In this document: positions 1 to 7,807 of the stretch, piece by piece | Position numbering within the stretch: the stretch's first letter is position 1 | Layout of the letters: each line of letters starts with the position of its first letter | Source: Fibrobacter sp. UWEL | GTDB lineage: Bacteria; Fibrobacterota; Fibrobacteria; Fibrobacterales; Fibrobacteraceae | Reading direction: 5' to 3' | NCBI RefSeq assembly: GCF_900142535.1 | Contig: NZ_FRBE01000003.1 | Span: 1-64,000 of the forward strand | DNA: 64,000 bases | Position numbers and translations under genes: made by a program | Notes under the pieces: generated by a model | Told to the model about the DNA's origin: nothing | What the model saw: the letters and a program-made list of their open reading frames with translations, nothing else | The model's database searches: none

Positions 1-267
1 GTAGAAGCCGCTGTTGCGAGTCTGCGGGATGGCAAATGTGACCTGCCCGGACCGCATATTAAGAGTCTTGGGTTTGAAACCGTTCGCGTAATCCAGACGA
101 TTTTTGGAGCGTTCGTAGGCCCCTGCATTTAGGAAGTTCTCTCGTTCCAATTTCATGGCCTCGTTCATCGCGAGCCTGAAAAGATCCATCAAAAAATCGG
201 GTCCCTGCTCAATCAGGGCTTTCAAAATTGTCGGGTCGAAACTATATTTGTTTTCGGAGTTCTCCAT
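1..267 (-). CDS. IS256-family (mutator type) transposase, N-terminal 89 codons
   Basis: This is the N-terminus of a DDE transposase that would move the insertion sequence by copy/paste through a circular intermediate, as known for IS256. It starts at ATG 267, with AAGGA on the minus strand a few bases upstream (AAAGGAATCAATT before the ATG). The reading frame is open to the window edge. The visible protein contains the segments MKLERENFLNAGAYERS, YANGFKPKTLNMRSG and VTFAIPQTRNSGFY, the usual order at the start of IS256-type transposases (helical DNA-binding region, then the RxGxxxFxVPQxRxxGFY-like block). The catalytic DDE residues would lie beyond the edge. Whether the gene is intact cannot be judged. 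Confidence 0.85.
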   Translation of the reverse strand, partial: MENSENKYSFDPTILKALIEQGPDFLMDLFRLAMNEAMKLERENFLNAGAYERSKNRLDYANGFKPKTLNMRSGQVTFAIPQTRNSGFY

Positions 268-350
268 AATTGATTCCTTTTTGATTTGTGGTAAAACCAA
301 AAATAGGATGTGGAAACTCCACTTTTTGTTTATAGGGCCCTAAACGGGCC
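1..350 (-). mobile_element. IS256-family insertion sequence, partial (transposase-upstream end)
   Basis: The element is recognised from its transposase, which runs off the window at base 1. The outer end of the element lies somewhere between about 335 and 362, because surface-protein coding sequence resumes in an open frame at 362. The terminal inverted repeat cannot be proven without the other end. Reading inward from 340 on the minus strand, the first bases are GGGCCCTATAAACAAAAAG, and a small perfect hairpin GTGGA-aac-TCCAC lies at 315-327. The end coordinate is therefore approximate. The target-site duplication (usually 8-9 bp in this family) cannot be seen. Confidence 0.75.
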
Positions 351-356
351 TTTTTT
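336..356 (+). terminator. Possible intrinsic terminator at the insertion-sequence end
   Basis: GGCCC (336-340), loop TAAAC, GGGCC (346-350) and six T (351-356) form a short terminator-like hairpin reading toward the truncated surface gene. It lies at or next to the insertion-sequence boundary, so it may insulate the element or simply be part of its terminal repeat. Confidence 0.45.
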
Positions 357-361
357 CATGA

Positions 362-2329
362 ATTATTGATTTTACAGAACGAAACTTACATCTTCATCAG
401 ATTGCTTCTGCATCCGATTTGATTACATTTGCCAGCAAGGTGAATGGCGGCGAAGCTTCTGCTTGTGCAGAATTGATTGCCGACATCTATTTTAACGGTG
501 AATCCCAAACTGCAGTGATGTCCAGCCTAAAAGACGATAAGTCTGGCCTGAAGGACGGCTGCGCCCTCAACGAATGGATTGGCATTGGCACAGAATCTGT
601 AGCTTTCGAAGGCTCCATTGACGGAAAGAACCATTCCATTTATGGCCTGTACGTCAGTGGCGGTAATTATCCTGCTCTTGTTCGCCGCGCAGTCAAGTCT
701 GCCAGCATTAAAAATCTCGCCATTGAAGATTCTTACTTCAAAGTAACTGGTTGGGATGGAGGCGCCTTTATTGGAGACGTTGTCGGTGATAAGTCTATAA
801 ACGATGTCAAGATTGATAATTGTTCCTTTAAGGGTGTTATTTACTCCGCTTCTGGATCCACAAAGGTTGGAGGCCTTGTAGGTGGTGTAAGTCGATACGA
901 TGCGGGAAATCGTAGCTACTATTATCCCTCTTTGACAATCACAAACTGCTACAACGCTGGTGAAGTTCTTGGTTCTGGTAAAAATGTCGGTGCTCTCGTT
1001 GGTTACGTTGATAACAGCGTTTCCTTGACCATCGAAAATAGCTACAACATCGGTACTGCCATTGCCGTTGTTGGTGCTTCTGATGCTTCTGCAGGTACAA
1101 TCACTTTTAACAACGTGTCTTGCGTTGGAACGAATTGTGGTGTCCTTTATAAGGAGGGCTCGACAACAAATAAAGTGACTACAAAAGGCTCTGGTGTGAA
1201 TGTCGCTTCCTCCGAAGCTGACGTTCTGGACAAGGTTGTGGACGGTATGTCCACCGACGCAGATGCTCTCAATGCTTTCTTTGAAAAGAACGGTAGCGGC
1301 ATTGCCTTTGAAGAAATCACTTTGTCTTCTGGCAACAAGGGTATCATGGCTCTGCTGAAGCCCACAAAGACCGGCTCCTCTGCTGAGTTCTCTGAAGATG
1401 TTGATTTGGTCATTCCTGCAGATGTGACCGTGGATGTGGACTCAATTTCTTTGGATCGCCAGTACAAGGCTGGTGTAATGTCTACTGTGATGTTCCCTTT
1501 CAATATTGAGGCGAAGTACGTAACTAATGCCCGTTTCTATGAATTTAGTGGAGTGGCTCAAGTTGATAAAGACGGCAATCCCTTGGACGTTTGGGAAGTA
1601 GGCATTCGTCCTCTTTGCGAAGGGGCTGAATACAATCCGTCTACGGATTGCGTTGCCGAAGATATGCTCTATGCCAATCATCCTTACTTGGTGAAGATTA
1701 TTGGTGAACAGGCTTCTTTGCAGTTTGCGTCTTCTGAAAAAAGAGGAAAAACAAAACTGACTATTGTGAAGACAGTTGGTAGTAACTTGAACGTTGTGGA
1801 TGGACTTTGGAAACTTCAGGGAGTCTATGCCGCAAAGAAGTGGCTTGAAGGTGACTCCGAATTGGGTAACGTTTTCGGTTATACTTACAAGGCTGGCGAA
1901 GAAACATTCGTGAATGGTAAATTCATCAAGGTCGGTAAGAATTCTTCTATTAAATCAATGCGAGCCTATCTGTATTATGATAGACCTGCCTCTTCTCCCA
2001 AGCCTGCTTTGATGAGGTCCACTGCTGTAATGTCTACTGTAGACGTTTCTGAATTGCCATCTAACATGAAGGTCTGTATACGTGATTATGTGGTTCCTGA
2101 AAAGAAGGTGGAATCCATTCCTGAAGGAATTGATGTACCTGGTTCTGAATCTGGAGATTCTTCGGAAGAACAGAATCCGCAGGAAGGAACTCTGGGCCTC
2201 ACGAATGCAGTAATTCCTTCCAGCATCATTAAGTCTGATAGTTGGTTTGATGCAACTGGTCGTAAGATCAATAAACCCAAATCTCAGGGCGCATTCATCA
2301 AGAATGGTCAGTCGGTTATCGTCAAGTAG
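362..2329 (+). pseudogene. 5'-truncated secreted surface protein with GLUG-like repeats and a sorting-type C-terminus
   Basis: The frame opens right after the insertion-sequence end (TGA at 359-361). No ATG, ribosome site or signal peptide precedes the first domain; the first possible start is TTG 419. The surviving N-terminus (DLITFASKVNGG ... ACAELIADI ... FEGSIDGKNHSIYGLYVSGG) is typical of the middle of large bacterial surface proteins: a 'WTPIG ... F.GTFDGKNHTI' block followed by GLUG-like repeats (KVGGLVGGV, NVGALVGYV). A long beta-rich region with TVMFPFNI and LYANHPYLVKI blocks follows. The C-terminus ends WFDATGRKINKPKSQ, then GAFIKNGQSVIVK, resembling type IX secretion type-A sorting tails. 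The most direct reading is that IS256 removed or separated the promoter, signal peptide and first part of the gene. A new start at TTG 419 giving a cytoplasmic product is possible but unlikely to be useful. Confidence 0.75.
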
Positions 2330-2340
2330 GGGGGTGTAAG

Positions 2341-2478
2341 ATGAATAATGAAATTGAAAAGAAAGAATACGTAGTTCCCCAGATGACTGTGATTGATTTG
2401 GAAACGGAGGCTTGCCTTCTTAGCTGTTCTGGGTCTGAAGGTGGAATTGATTGTTACGAAAATATTGAACTTGAGTAA
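2341..2478 (+). CDS. 45-residue Cys-containing peptide
   Basis: A short gene (ATG 2341, TAA 2476-2478) begins 11 bp after the surface-protein stop, with a GGGGTGTAAG sequence just before the ATG. The peptide starts [20 protein letters not shown] and ends in a Ser/Gly/Cys stretch, [20 protein letters not shown]. The pattern 'K-Y-x-x-P-x-M/x-x-V-x-x-L-x-x-E-x-x-L-L-x-x-S' resembles small unannotated peptides common in Bacteroidota/Fibrobacterota and found beside exported proteins. No signal peptide or membrane segment is visible. I do not know its function. The position suggests co-transcription with the surface protein, so the insertion sequence upstream may also silence it. Confidence 0.6.
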   Translation: MNNEIEKKEYVVPQMTVIDLETEACLLSCSGSEGGIDCYENIELE

Positions 2479-2498
2479 CGTCATTAAAGAGGTTCCCT

Positions 2499-2984
2499 AT
2501 GGACAAAATCTATCGTTCTGGTATTGGTTTTGATGTGCATAAGCTGGTGGAAGGCCGCAAGTGCATTATCGGTGGTGTGGATATTCCTTACGAAAAGGGC
2601 CTGCTGGGTCATAGCGATGCGGACGTGCTGCTTCATGCCATTAGTGATGCTCTGCTGGGCGCTGCTGGTTTGGGCGACATCGGCACCTACTTCCCGGATA
2701 CGGATCCTGCGTTCAAGGGGGCCGACAGCTTGGAGCTGCTTCGCCGTGTAGGCGAAGAGGTCGCCAAGGAAGGCTACGACATCATCAACATCGACGCGAT
2801 TGTCATGTGCGAACGCCCGAAGGTGAATCCCCACAAGGACCAGATGAAGGCTAATATCGCCCGAGTGCTGGGTCTGGACGTAAAGCAGATCGGCATCAAG
2901 GGTACCACCACTGAAAAGTTGGGCTTTACCGGTCGCGGGGAAGGGATTGCCTCCCAGGCAGTGGCCATGGTCCGCTCGAAATAA
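2499..2984 (+). CDS. ispF: 2-C-methyl-D-erythritol 2,4-cyclodiphosphate synthase
   Basis: This enzyme of the MEP isoprenoid pathway converts CDP-methylerythritol 2-phosphate to the cyclic diphosphate with release of CMP. The 161-residue length is normal for IspF. Metal ligands are visible as Asp12-Val-His14 and His46 ([19 protein letters not shown]), followed by [18 protein letters not shown] and the C-terminal signature [22 protein letters not shown] 2499 is preceded by AGAGG. An intrinsic terminator follows, so it ends its transcript. No other MEP gene lies nearby. Confidence 0.97.
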   Translation: MDKIYRSGIGFDVHKLVEGRKCIIGGVDIPYEKGLLGHSDADVLLHAISDALLGAAGLGDIGTYFPDTDPAFKGADSLELLRRVGEEVAKEGYDIINIDAIVMCERPKVNPHKDQMKANIARVLGLDVKQIGIKGTTTEKLGFTGRGEGIASQAVAMVRSK

Positions 2985-3016
2985 TCGGTACGTTTTTTCA
3001 CATTTCGTACAATTCA

Positions 3017-3048
3017 ATCTCCCGATGGGTCTCGGGAGATGTTTTTTT
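3017..3048 (+). terminator. Intrinsic terminator of ispF
   Basis: A perfect 9-bp stem, ATCTCCCGA (3017-3025) with TCGGGAGAT (3032-3040), a 6-nt loop, then G and a run of T. Confidence 0.92.
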
Positions 3049-3093
3049 ATTTGTTGCATTTTACTCCCCCTTTACGGATTTTTTTCCCGATTT

Positions 3094-3121
3094 CTATATG
3101 GCGCTTTTCAAGCGCATATAG
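3094..3121. repeat. Inverted repeat between ispF and the phosphate symporter
   Basis: CTATATG-g-CGCTT (3094-3106) pairs with AAGCG-CATATAG (3110-3121) around a 3-nt loop, a 12-bp stem with one bulged G. It has no T-run and lies between the ispF terminator and the next promoter. Function unknown. Confidence 0.5.
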
Positions 3122-3136
3122 GGCGGCTCAAAAATA

Positions 3137-3177
3137 CAAGTGCAAGCACTTGTGCTTTATTCGCCTTTTTCTATATT
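3137..3177 (+). promoter_or_regulatory. Likely promoter with overlapping palindrome, phosphate symporter gene
   Basis: TTGTGC (3150-3155) and TATATT (3172-3177), 16 bp apart, make a plausible sigma-70 promoter. The -35 box overlaps a perfect palindrome, CAAGTGC-AA-GCACTTG (3137-3152), which could be an operator or a copy of a dispersed repeat, since the same arms occur twice near 15.1-15.35 kb. The leader to the ATG is about 110 nt. It contains further possible stems (CGGA/TCCG around 3210-3256 and GGCCA/TGGCC near 3263-3281). No known riboswitch class is recognised. Confidence 0.45.
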
Positions 3178-3293
3178 TTCTTAAACACTGATTGAAACAA
3201 AAAACGCTGTGAGCCCGGACTAGCTGAAAAGCAGTGATGATGATCCGATAACGGCGCTAAACTGGCCATGAATGTTGGCCAAAAGGAAAATAT

Positions 3294-5012
3294 ATGCCCG
3301 CTGTGGACATGAAATTGGCTGTGCTGACCCTCCTGGGTTGCCTCGCACTCCTGATGTTCGGTATGAAGACTATGTCTGAAGGTCTTCAGAAGCTCACCGG
3401 AAACACTCTCCGTACCATGCTCGGTACCATGACTAAACACCGTGTAATGGGTGTGGCTACTGGTACCGCCGTGACTGCGACTATTCAGTCTTCTACCGCT
3501 ACTACCGTCCTTACTGTAAGTTTCGTTAACGCTGGTCTGCTCACATTGAAGCAGGCCATTTCTATTATCATGGGCGCCAACATCGGTACCACCATCTCCG
3601 GATGGATCATGGTGCTGGGTTTCAAGTTCGACATGCTTTACCTGGTGTACCCCTGCTTCGTGCTGGGCATCATCCTGAGTTACACCAAGAAGAGCAGCAC
3701 CAAGAGCTTGAGCGAATTCCTGTTCGGTCTGGCATTCATGCTGTTCGCCATTACCACCCTGCGTACCACCGGCGGTTCCATGCATCTGGGCGATATTCCT
3801 GCGGTGCAGAACTTCGTTGCTGCCTGCGGTAACTTCGGCTTCTTTAGCACCTTGCTGTTCCTTTTGATCGGCGGTATTCTGACTATGTGCGTGCAGTCTT
3901 CTGCCGCGGTCATGGCAATCACCTTGATACTCTGCTCCAGTGGCGCTCTAGAGATTTACCAGGGCATCGCGCTGGTGATGGGCGAGAACATCGGTACTAC
4001 GGTGACTTCCAACGTGGTGGCTTTGAGTGCTTCTACCCAGGCTCGTCGCGCCGCACTTGCTCACTTGCTGTTCAATATGTTCGGCGTGGTTTGGGTCCTG
4101 TGCGTGTTCCATCCCTTCATCAACATGGTTTGCTCTCTGGTGGGCTTCGATCCTAGCTTCAAGCCTTCTACTCCCGAAGAAATCAAGGCTGCTCAGGATG
4201 GCGTCACCTTCGCCGTGGCTGGCTTCCATACCATGTTCAACGTGGTGAACGTGCTGATCCTCATCTGGTTCATCAAGCCCATGGAAAAGGTGATCTGCAA
4301 GATTATCAAGGACAAGCAGGAAGACGACGAATTCCGTCTCAAGTTCATTAGCGGCGGTATTCTTTCTACTGCAGAACTTTCCCTGTTCGAAGCTCGCAAG
4401 GAAATCGTGCTCTTCGGCGAACGCTGCAAGAAGATGTTCAACATGGTTCCTGAGCTGCTTACCACCAAGGACGAAAACGAGTTCAACAAGATCTTTACCC
4501 GCATCGAAAAGTACGAAGGTATTAGCGATAGCATGGAAGTGGAAATCGCCAAGTATCTGAACAAGGTCAGCGAAGGCCGCCTGTCCAGCGAAAGTAAGTC
4601 CACCATCCAGTCTATGCTTCGCGAGATTTCCGAAATGGAAAGTATCGGCGACTCTGTTTATAACATGGCTCGCGCCATCAACCACAAGTTCCGCAGTAAG
4701 GACGACTTCACCGAAGAACAGTATGGTCACATCAACCATATGGTGGAACTTTGCAACACCGCTCTGGACTACATGATCGAAGTGGAAGAAGGCAAGCCGG
4801 GTGCAGACTACAACCGTTCTCGCAATATCGAAAACGAAATCAACAACTACCGCAAGGGCCTGAAGGAACGTAACGTTGCCGATATCAACGACAAGAAGTA
4901 CGATTACCAGATGTCCGTCCATTACATGGATGTGGTGAACGCTTGCGAACACCTGGGCGACTACGTGATCAACGTAGTGGAAGCTCATGTGAACAAGAAA
5001 CGCATCGCTTAA
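3294..5012 (+). CDS. Na+/phosphate cotransporter with C-terminal PhoU-like domain
   Basis: Inner-membrane Na/Pi symporter of the NptA/YjbB type (PF02690), 572 residues. The two inverted halves are visible: the first carries TATIQSSTATTVLTVSF (from about residue 62) and GANIGTT, the second MCVQSSAAVMAITLIL (from about 198) and GENIGTT. The QSS motifs are the substrate-binding signature of the family. From about residue 345 to the end the protein is charged and helical and resembles PhoU, as in many bacterial members, implying control by phosphate status. ATG 3294 follows AAAAGGAAAAT. It lies between its own promoter and terminator, so it is probably monocistronic. Confidence 0.93.
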   Translation: MPAVDMKLAVLTLLGCLALLMFGMKTMSEGLQKLTGNTLRTMLGTMTKHRVMGVATGTAVTATIQSSTATTVLTVSFVNAGLLTLKQAISIIMGANIGTTISGWIMVLGFKFDMLYLVYPCFVLGIILSYTKKSSTKSLSEFLFGLAFMLFAITTLRTTGGSMHLGDIPAVQNFVAACGNFGFFSTLLFLLIGGILTMCVQSSAAVMAITLILCSSGALEIYQGIALVMGENIGTTVTSNVVALSASTQARRAALAHLLFNMFGVVWVLCVFHPFINMVCSLVGFDPSFKPSTPEEIKAAQDGVTFAVAGFHTMFNVVNVLILIWFIKPMEKVICKIIKDKQEDDEFRLKFISGGILSTAELSLFEARKEIVLFGERCKKMFNMVPELLTTKDENEFNKIFTRIEKYEGISDSMEVEIAKYLNKVSEGRLSSESKSTIQSMLREISEMESIGDSVYNMARAINHKFRSKDDFTEEQYGHINHMVELCNTALDYMIEVEEGKPGADYNRSRNIENEINNYRKGLKERNVADINDKKYDYQMSVHYMDVVNACEHLGDYVINVVEAHVNKKRIA

Positions 5013-5052
5013 TTCTTGCTGTTTGTAAAATAACGGAAATAGAAAATGGAAA

Positions 5053-5076
5053 AGTCCCCTCACGGGGGCTTTTTTT
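5053..5076 (+). terminator. Intrinsic terminator of the phosphate symporter gene
   Basis: AGTCCCC-tcac-GGGGGCT followed by a T-run. Confidence 0.85.
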
Positions 5077-5091
5077 GCGCCCGGGGGTATT

Positions 5092-5120
5092 TTGACACTT
5101 CTGTGACATTCTTTTATGCT
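5092..5120 (+). promoter_or_regulatory. Sigma-70 promoter of tex
   Basis: TTGACA (5092-5097), 17-bp spacer, TATGCT (5115-5120): a near-consensus promoter, the best in the window. The predicted start is near 5127, giving a leader of about 80 nt. The leader holds a perfect small hairpin, AGCCGG-actg-CCGGCT (5174-5189), some 20 nt before the ATG. Confidence 0.8.
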
Positions 5121-5208
5121 ATATTCCCTATACTTAAGTCAAACAGGGCCTTTGGGACCCTCAACCAAAAACGAGCCGGACTGCCGGCTATAGATTGGAA
5201 TTAGAATT

Positions 5209-7614
5209 ATGGATTTTTCTGCGATTATTGCTGAAGAACTGAACCTTGAAGTGTGGCGTGTCTCTAAGGCACTGGAATTGATGGACCAGGGTGGTACCAT
5301 CCCCTTTATTGCCCGTTATCGTAAGGACCAGACGGGTACTTTGAACGAAATTGAACTGCGCGACATTAGCCATCGCCGCGACTACCTCCAGGAACTGACC
5401 GACCGTAAGGAAACCATCCTGAAGAGTATTGAAGAACAGGGCAAGATGACTCCGGAACTGAAGGCTCAGATTGAGTCCTGTAAGGATAAGACCCTGCTGG
5501 AAGATATTTACGCTCCCTACAAGCCCAAGAAGCGCACCCGCGCAACCATCGCTAAGGAACTGGGCCTGGAACCTCTGGCTCGCCTCATGTGGGCTCAGGA
5601 AGAACAGGGCAACACTGCCGAACAGATCGCTCTCATTTACCTGTCCGAAGAAAAGGGCCTGGCAGATCCCAAGGCTGCTCTCAAGGGCGCTTGCGACATT
5701 CTGGCCGAAGAAGTGGCCGACAATGCAGAATTCCGTCAGTACCTCCGCGCCGCTGTAGAACGTGAAGGTAAGATGTTCTCCAAGGTCAAGAAAGATTTTG
5801 AAGGTCAGGAAACCAAGTTCAAGGACTACTACGATTATAGCGAACAGGTGTCCAAGATTCCTAGCCACCGTATGCTGGCTCTCCGCCGTGGCGAAAAGGA
5901 AAAGGTGCTGCGCCTTTCCATCGAAGTTCCCACTGAAGAACTGGTGGGCTACCTGAAGTCCAAGATTATCAAGGGGCAGACCACTTGGACCCCGTATCTG
6001 GAAGCCATGTGCCAGGATGCCTGGGACCGCTTGCTTGCTCCCAGCATGGAAAGCGAAGTTCGCCTGCTCCTGAAGGATGCTGCCGAAGAAGAAGCTTTCA
6101 AGGTGTTCTCCAAGAACCTGCAGGACGTGCTGCTGGCCGCTCCCGCTGGCCACAAGGCTGTGCTTGCTCTGGACCCGGGTTTCCGTACTGGCTGTAAGGT
6201 TGCAGTGCTGGACGAAAACGGCAAGTTCATGGATCACGGCATTATCAAGCCTCATGAACCCTGGAACGACAAGGCTGGTTCCGCTGTTTATCTCATGGGA
6301 CTCATCGACAAGTATAAGGTGGATCTCATCGCTATCGGTAACGGTACCGCTAGCCGCGAAACGGATGCTTTCTGCGCCGAAATGGCTGCAAAGTTCAAGG
6401 GCAAGGTTCCGCCCCGCGTCATCGTGTCCGAAGCTGGTGCTTCCGTCTATAGCGCAAGCATGATCGCTATCCAGGAATTCCCCAAGGAAGACGTTACGAC
6501 CCGTGGTGCTATCTCCATCGGCCGTCGCTTGCAGGACCCGCTGGCTGAACTGGTTAAGGTTGACCCGCAGTCCATTGGCGTGGGTCAGTACCAGCACGAC
6601 GTGAACCAGCGTGAACTGAAGAAGCGTCTGGACGAAGTGGTGGAATCTTGCGTGAATATGGTGGGCGTGGACGTGAACAGCGCTTCTGCTCCGCTCCTGT
6701 CTCATGTTGCAGGCCTCAGCAATACTCTTTCCGAAGCTATCGTCAAGTATCGTGACGAAAACGGTGCCTATGGCAGCCGCGAAGACTTGAAGAAGGTGAA
6801 GGGCTTCGGTCCCAAGGCTTTCGAACAGGCCGCTGGCTTTATGCGTATCCCGGGCGCTGAAAACCCGCTGGATGACTCTGCAGTCCATCCCGAAAACTAC
6901 GCACTCATCGAAAAGATGGCCGAAAAGGTGGGCGTACCTGTGAAGGAAATGGTGGGTAACGCCGAAGTGGTCAAGGGCATTAATCTTGAAGAATTCCTCT
7001 CCGATAGCGTGGGTAAGGAAACCTTGAACGACATCCTGAAGGAATTGAACAAGCCCAGCCGTGACCCCCGTAAGGAATTCCGTTACGCAAAGTTTGACGA
7101 CAAGATCAAGGAAATCAACGACCTCATTACCGGTAGCTGGATGGAAGGCGTGGTGACCAACGTGGCTAACTTCGGTGCCTTCGTGGACATCGGCGTTCAT
7201 CAGGATGGTCTCGTACACGTTTCTGAAATCAGCGACAAGTTCGTGGAAGACGCAAAGACCGTTCTTACCGTCGGTGACGTGGTGAAGGTCCGTGTGGTTG
7301 CTGTTGATGCCAAGCTGAAGCGCATTAGCCTGTCCATGAAGACGGAACAGGTGGATGGCGTTGCTGGTGCAGGCGCTAATGGTCCTCGCGGCCAGCGTGT
7401 TGGCGGTCCCCGCGGTCAGGGCGGTCATGGCAACTTCGGTGGTCGTGACAATCGCAATGGTCGCCCCCAGGGTGGCATCCAGGGCCATGCAACCATCGCC
7501 GATTTGAAGGCTCAGATTGCAGGCAAGAGCAATGGCCAGCAGAAGAAGCCCGGCAATGCTCAGCCCGCCAAGATGAATTCCCTTCTTAAGAATGCTCTTC
7601 GCGGCCTTAAGTAA
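5209..7614 (+). CDS. tex: Tex-type RNA-binding transcription accessory protein
   Basis: Tex binds nucleic acid and acts with RNA polymerase in transcription and stress tolerance. The 801 residues show the full family order: the N-terminal Tex helical region (from VWRVSKALELMDQGGTIPFI), a YqgF/RNase-H-like fold starting near residue 317 (LALDPGFRTGCKVAVLDENG), helix-hairpin-helix motifs near 489-555 (VKGFGPKAFEQAAGFMRIPG) and an S1 domain near 641-710 (GVVTNVANFGAFVDIGVHQD). An additional Gly/Arg/Asn-rich tail (about 725-770, GPRGQRVGGPRGQGG) is longer than in E. coli and looks like an RNA-binding RGG-type extension. It has its own promoter and terminator. Confidence 0.97.
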   Translation: MDFSAIIAEELNLEVWRVSKALELMDQGGTIPFIARYRKDQTGTLNEIELRDISHRRDYLQELTDRKETILKSIEEQGKMTPELKAQIESCKDKTLLEDIYAPYKPKKRTRATIAKELGLEPLARLMWAQEEQGNTAEQIALIYLSEEKGLADPKAALKGACDILAEEVADNAEFRQYLRAAVEREGKMFSKVKKDFEGQETKFKDYYDYSEQVSKIPSHRMLALRRGEKEKVLRLSIEVPTEELVGYLKSKIIKGQTTWTPYLEAMCQDAWDRLLAPSMESEVRLLLKDAAEEEAFKVFSKNLQDVLLAAPAGHKAVLALDPGFRTGCKVAVLDENGKFMDHGIIKPHEPWNDKAGSAVYLMGLIDKYKVDLIAIGNGTASRETDAFCAEMAAKFKGKVPPRVIVSEAGASVYSASMIAIQEFPKEDVTTRGAISIGRRLQDPLAELVKVDPQSIGVGQYQHDVNQRELKKRLDEVVESCVNMVGVDVNSASAPLLSHVAGLSNTLSEAIVKYRDENGAYGSREDLKKVKGFGPKAFEQAAGFMRIPGAENPLDDSAVHPENYALIEKMAEKVGVPVKEMVGNAEVVKGINLEEFLSDSVGKETLNDILKELNKPSRDPRKEFRYAKFDDKIKEINDLITGSWMEGVVTNVANFGAFVDIGVHQDGLVHVSEISDKFVEDAKTVLTVGDVVKVRVVAVDAKLKRISLSMKTEQVDGVAGAGANGPRGQRVGGPRGQGGHGNFGGRDNRNGRPQGGIQGHATIADLKAQIAGKSNGQQKKPGNAQPAKMNSLLKNALRGLK

Positions 7615-7640
7615 TTCCTGAGCGCAGCGAAGGAACCAAA

Positions 7641-7675
7641 AAGAACCTGAGTTAACCCTCAGGTTCTTTTTTTTT
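7641..7675 (+). terminator. Intrinsic terminator of tex
   Basis: A perfect 11-bp stem, AAGAACCTGAG (7641-7651) with CTCAGGTTCTT (7658-7668), then a T-run. Confidence 0.95.
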
Positions 7676-7701
7676 GCGAAAAAAACGGGACTTTTATGGC
7701 G

Positions 7702-7787
7702 AAGTGTGTAAATATTATGTGTAATTTTCATCACTTGCTTTAGTATTCGTTGGTAAAATTCTATTAAAACTATTGTTAAGTGTGTAA
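7702..7787 (+). promoter_or_regulatory. AAGTGTGTAA direct repeats upstream of the TIGR02147 gene
   Basis: The 10-mer AAGTGTGTAA occurs at 7702-7711 and again at 7778-7787, 76 bp apart and each followed by an AT-rich ATTAT-like tail. They flank the presumed promoter region of the TIGR02147/lipoprotein pair. They could be paired operator sites, perhaps for the product of the first gene. Spacing and identity are seen directly; the role is inference. Confidence 0.4.
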
Positions 7788-7807
7788 GAATTATTTATTT
7801 TGGGGTT

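Noticed and set aside
155-343. 62-codon plus-strand frame at the insertion-sequence end
   Set aside because: It is antisense to the transposase N-terminus, which has a ribosome site and a clear IS256 match.
3948-5063. 371-codon frame antisense to the phosphate symporter
   Set aside because: Shadow frame, rich in His/Val/Phe with no motif; the sense gene has full family motifs.
5127-5208. Riboswitch in the tex leader
   Set aside because: Only one small perfect hairpin (5174-5189) is visible and no known riboswitch core; it is recorded as a leader hairpin instead.
5188-7734. 848-codon open frame antisense to tex
   Set aside because: It mirrors the codon bias of tex, has a His/Leu/Gln-rich low-quality translation and no family match, while tex is complete and well conserved.
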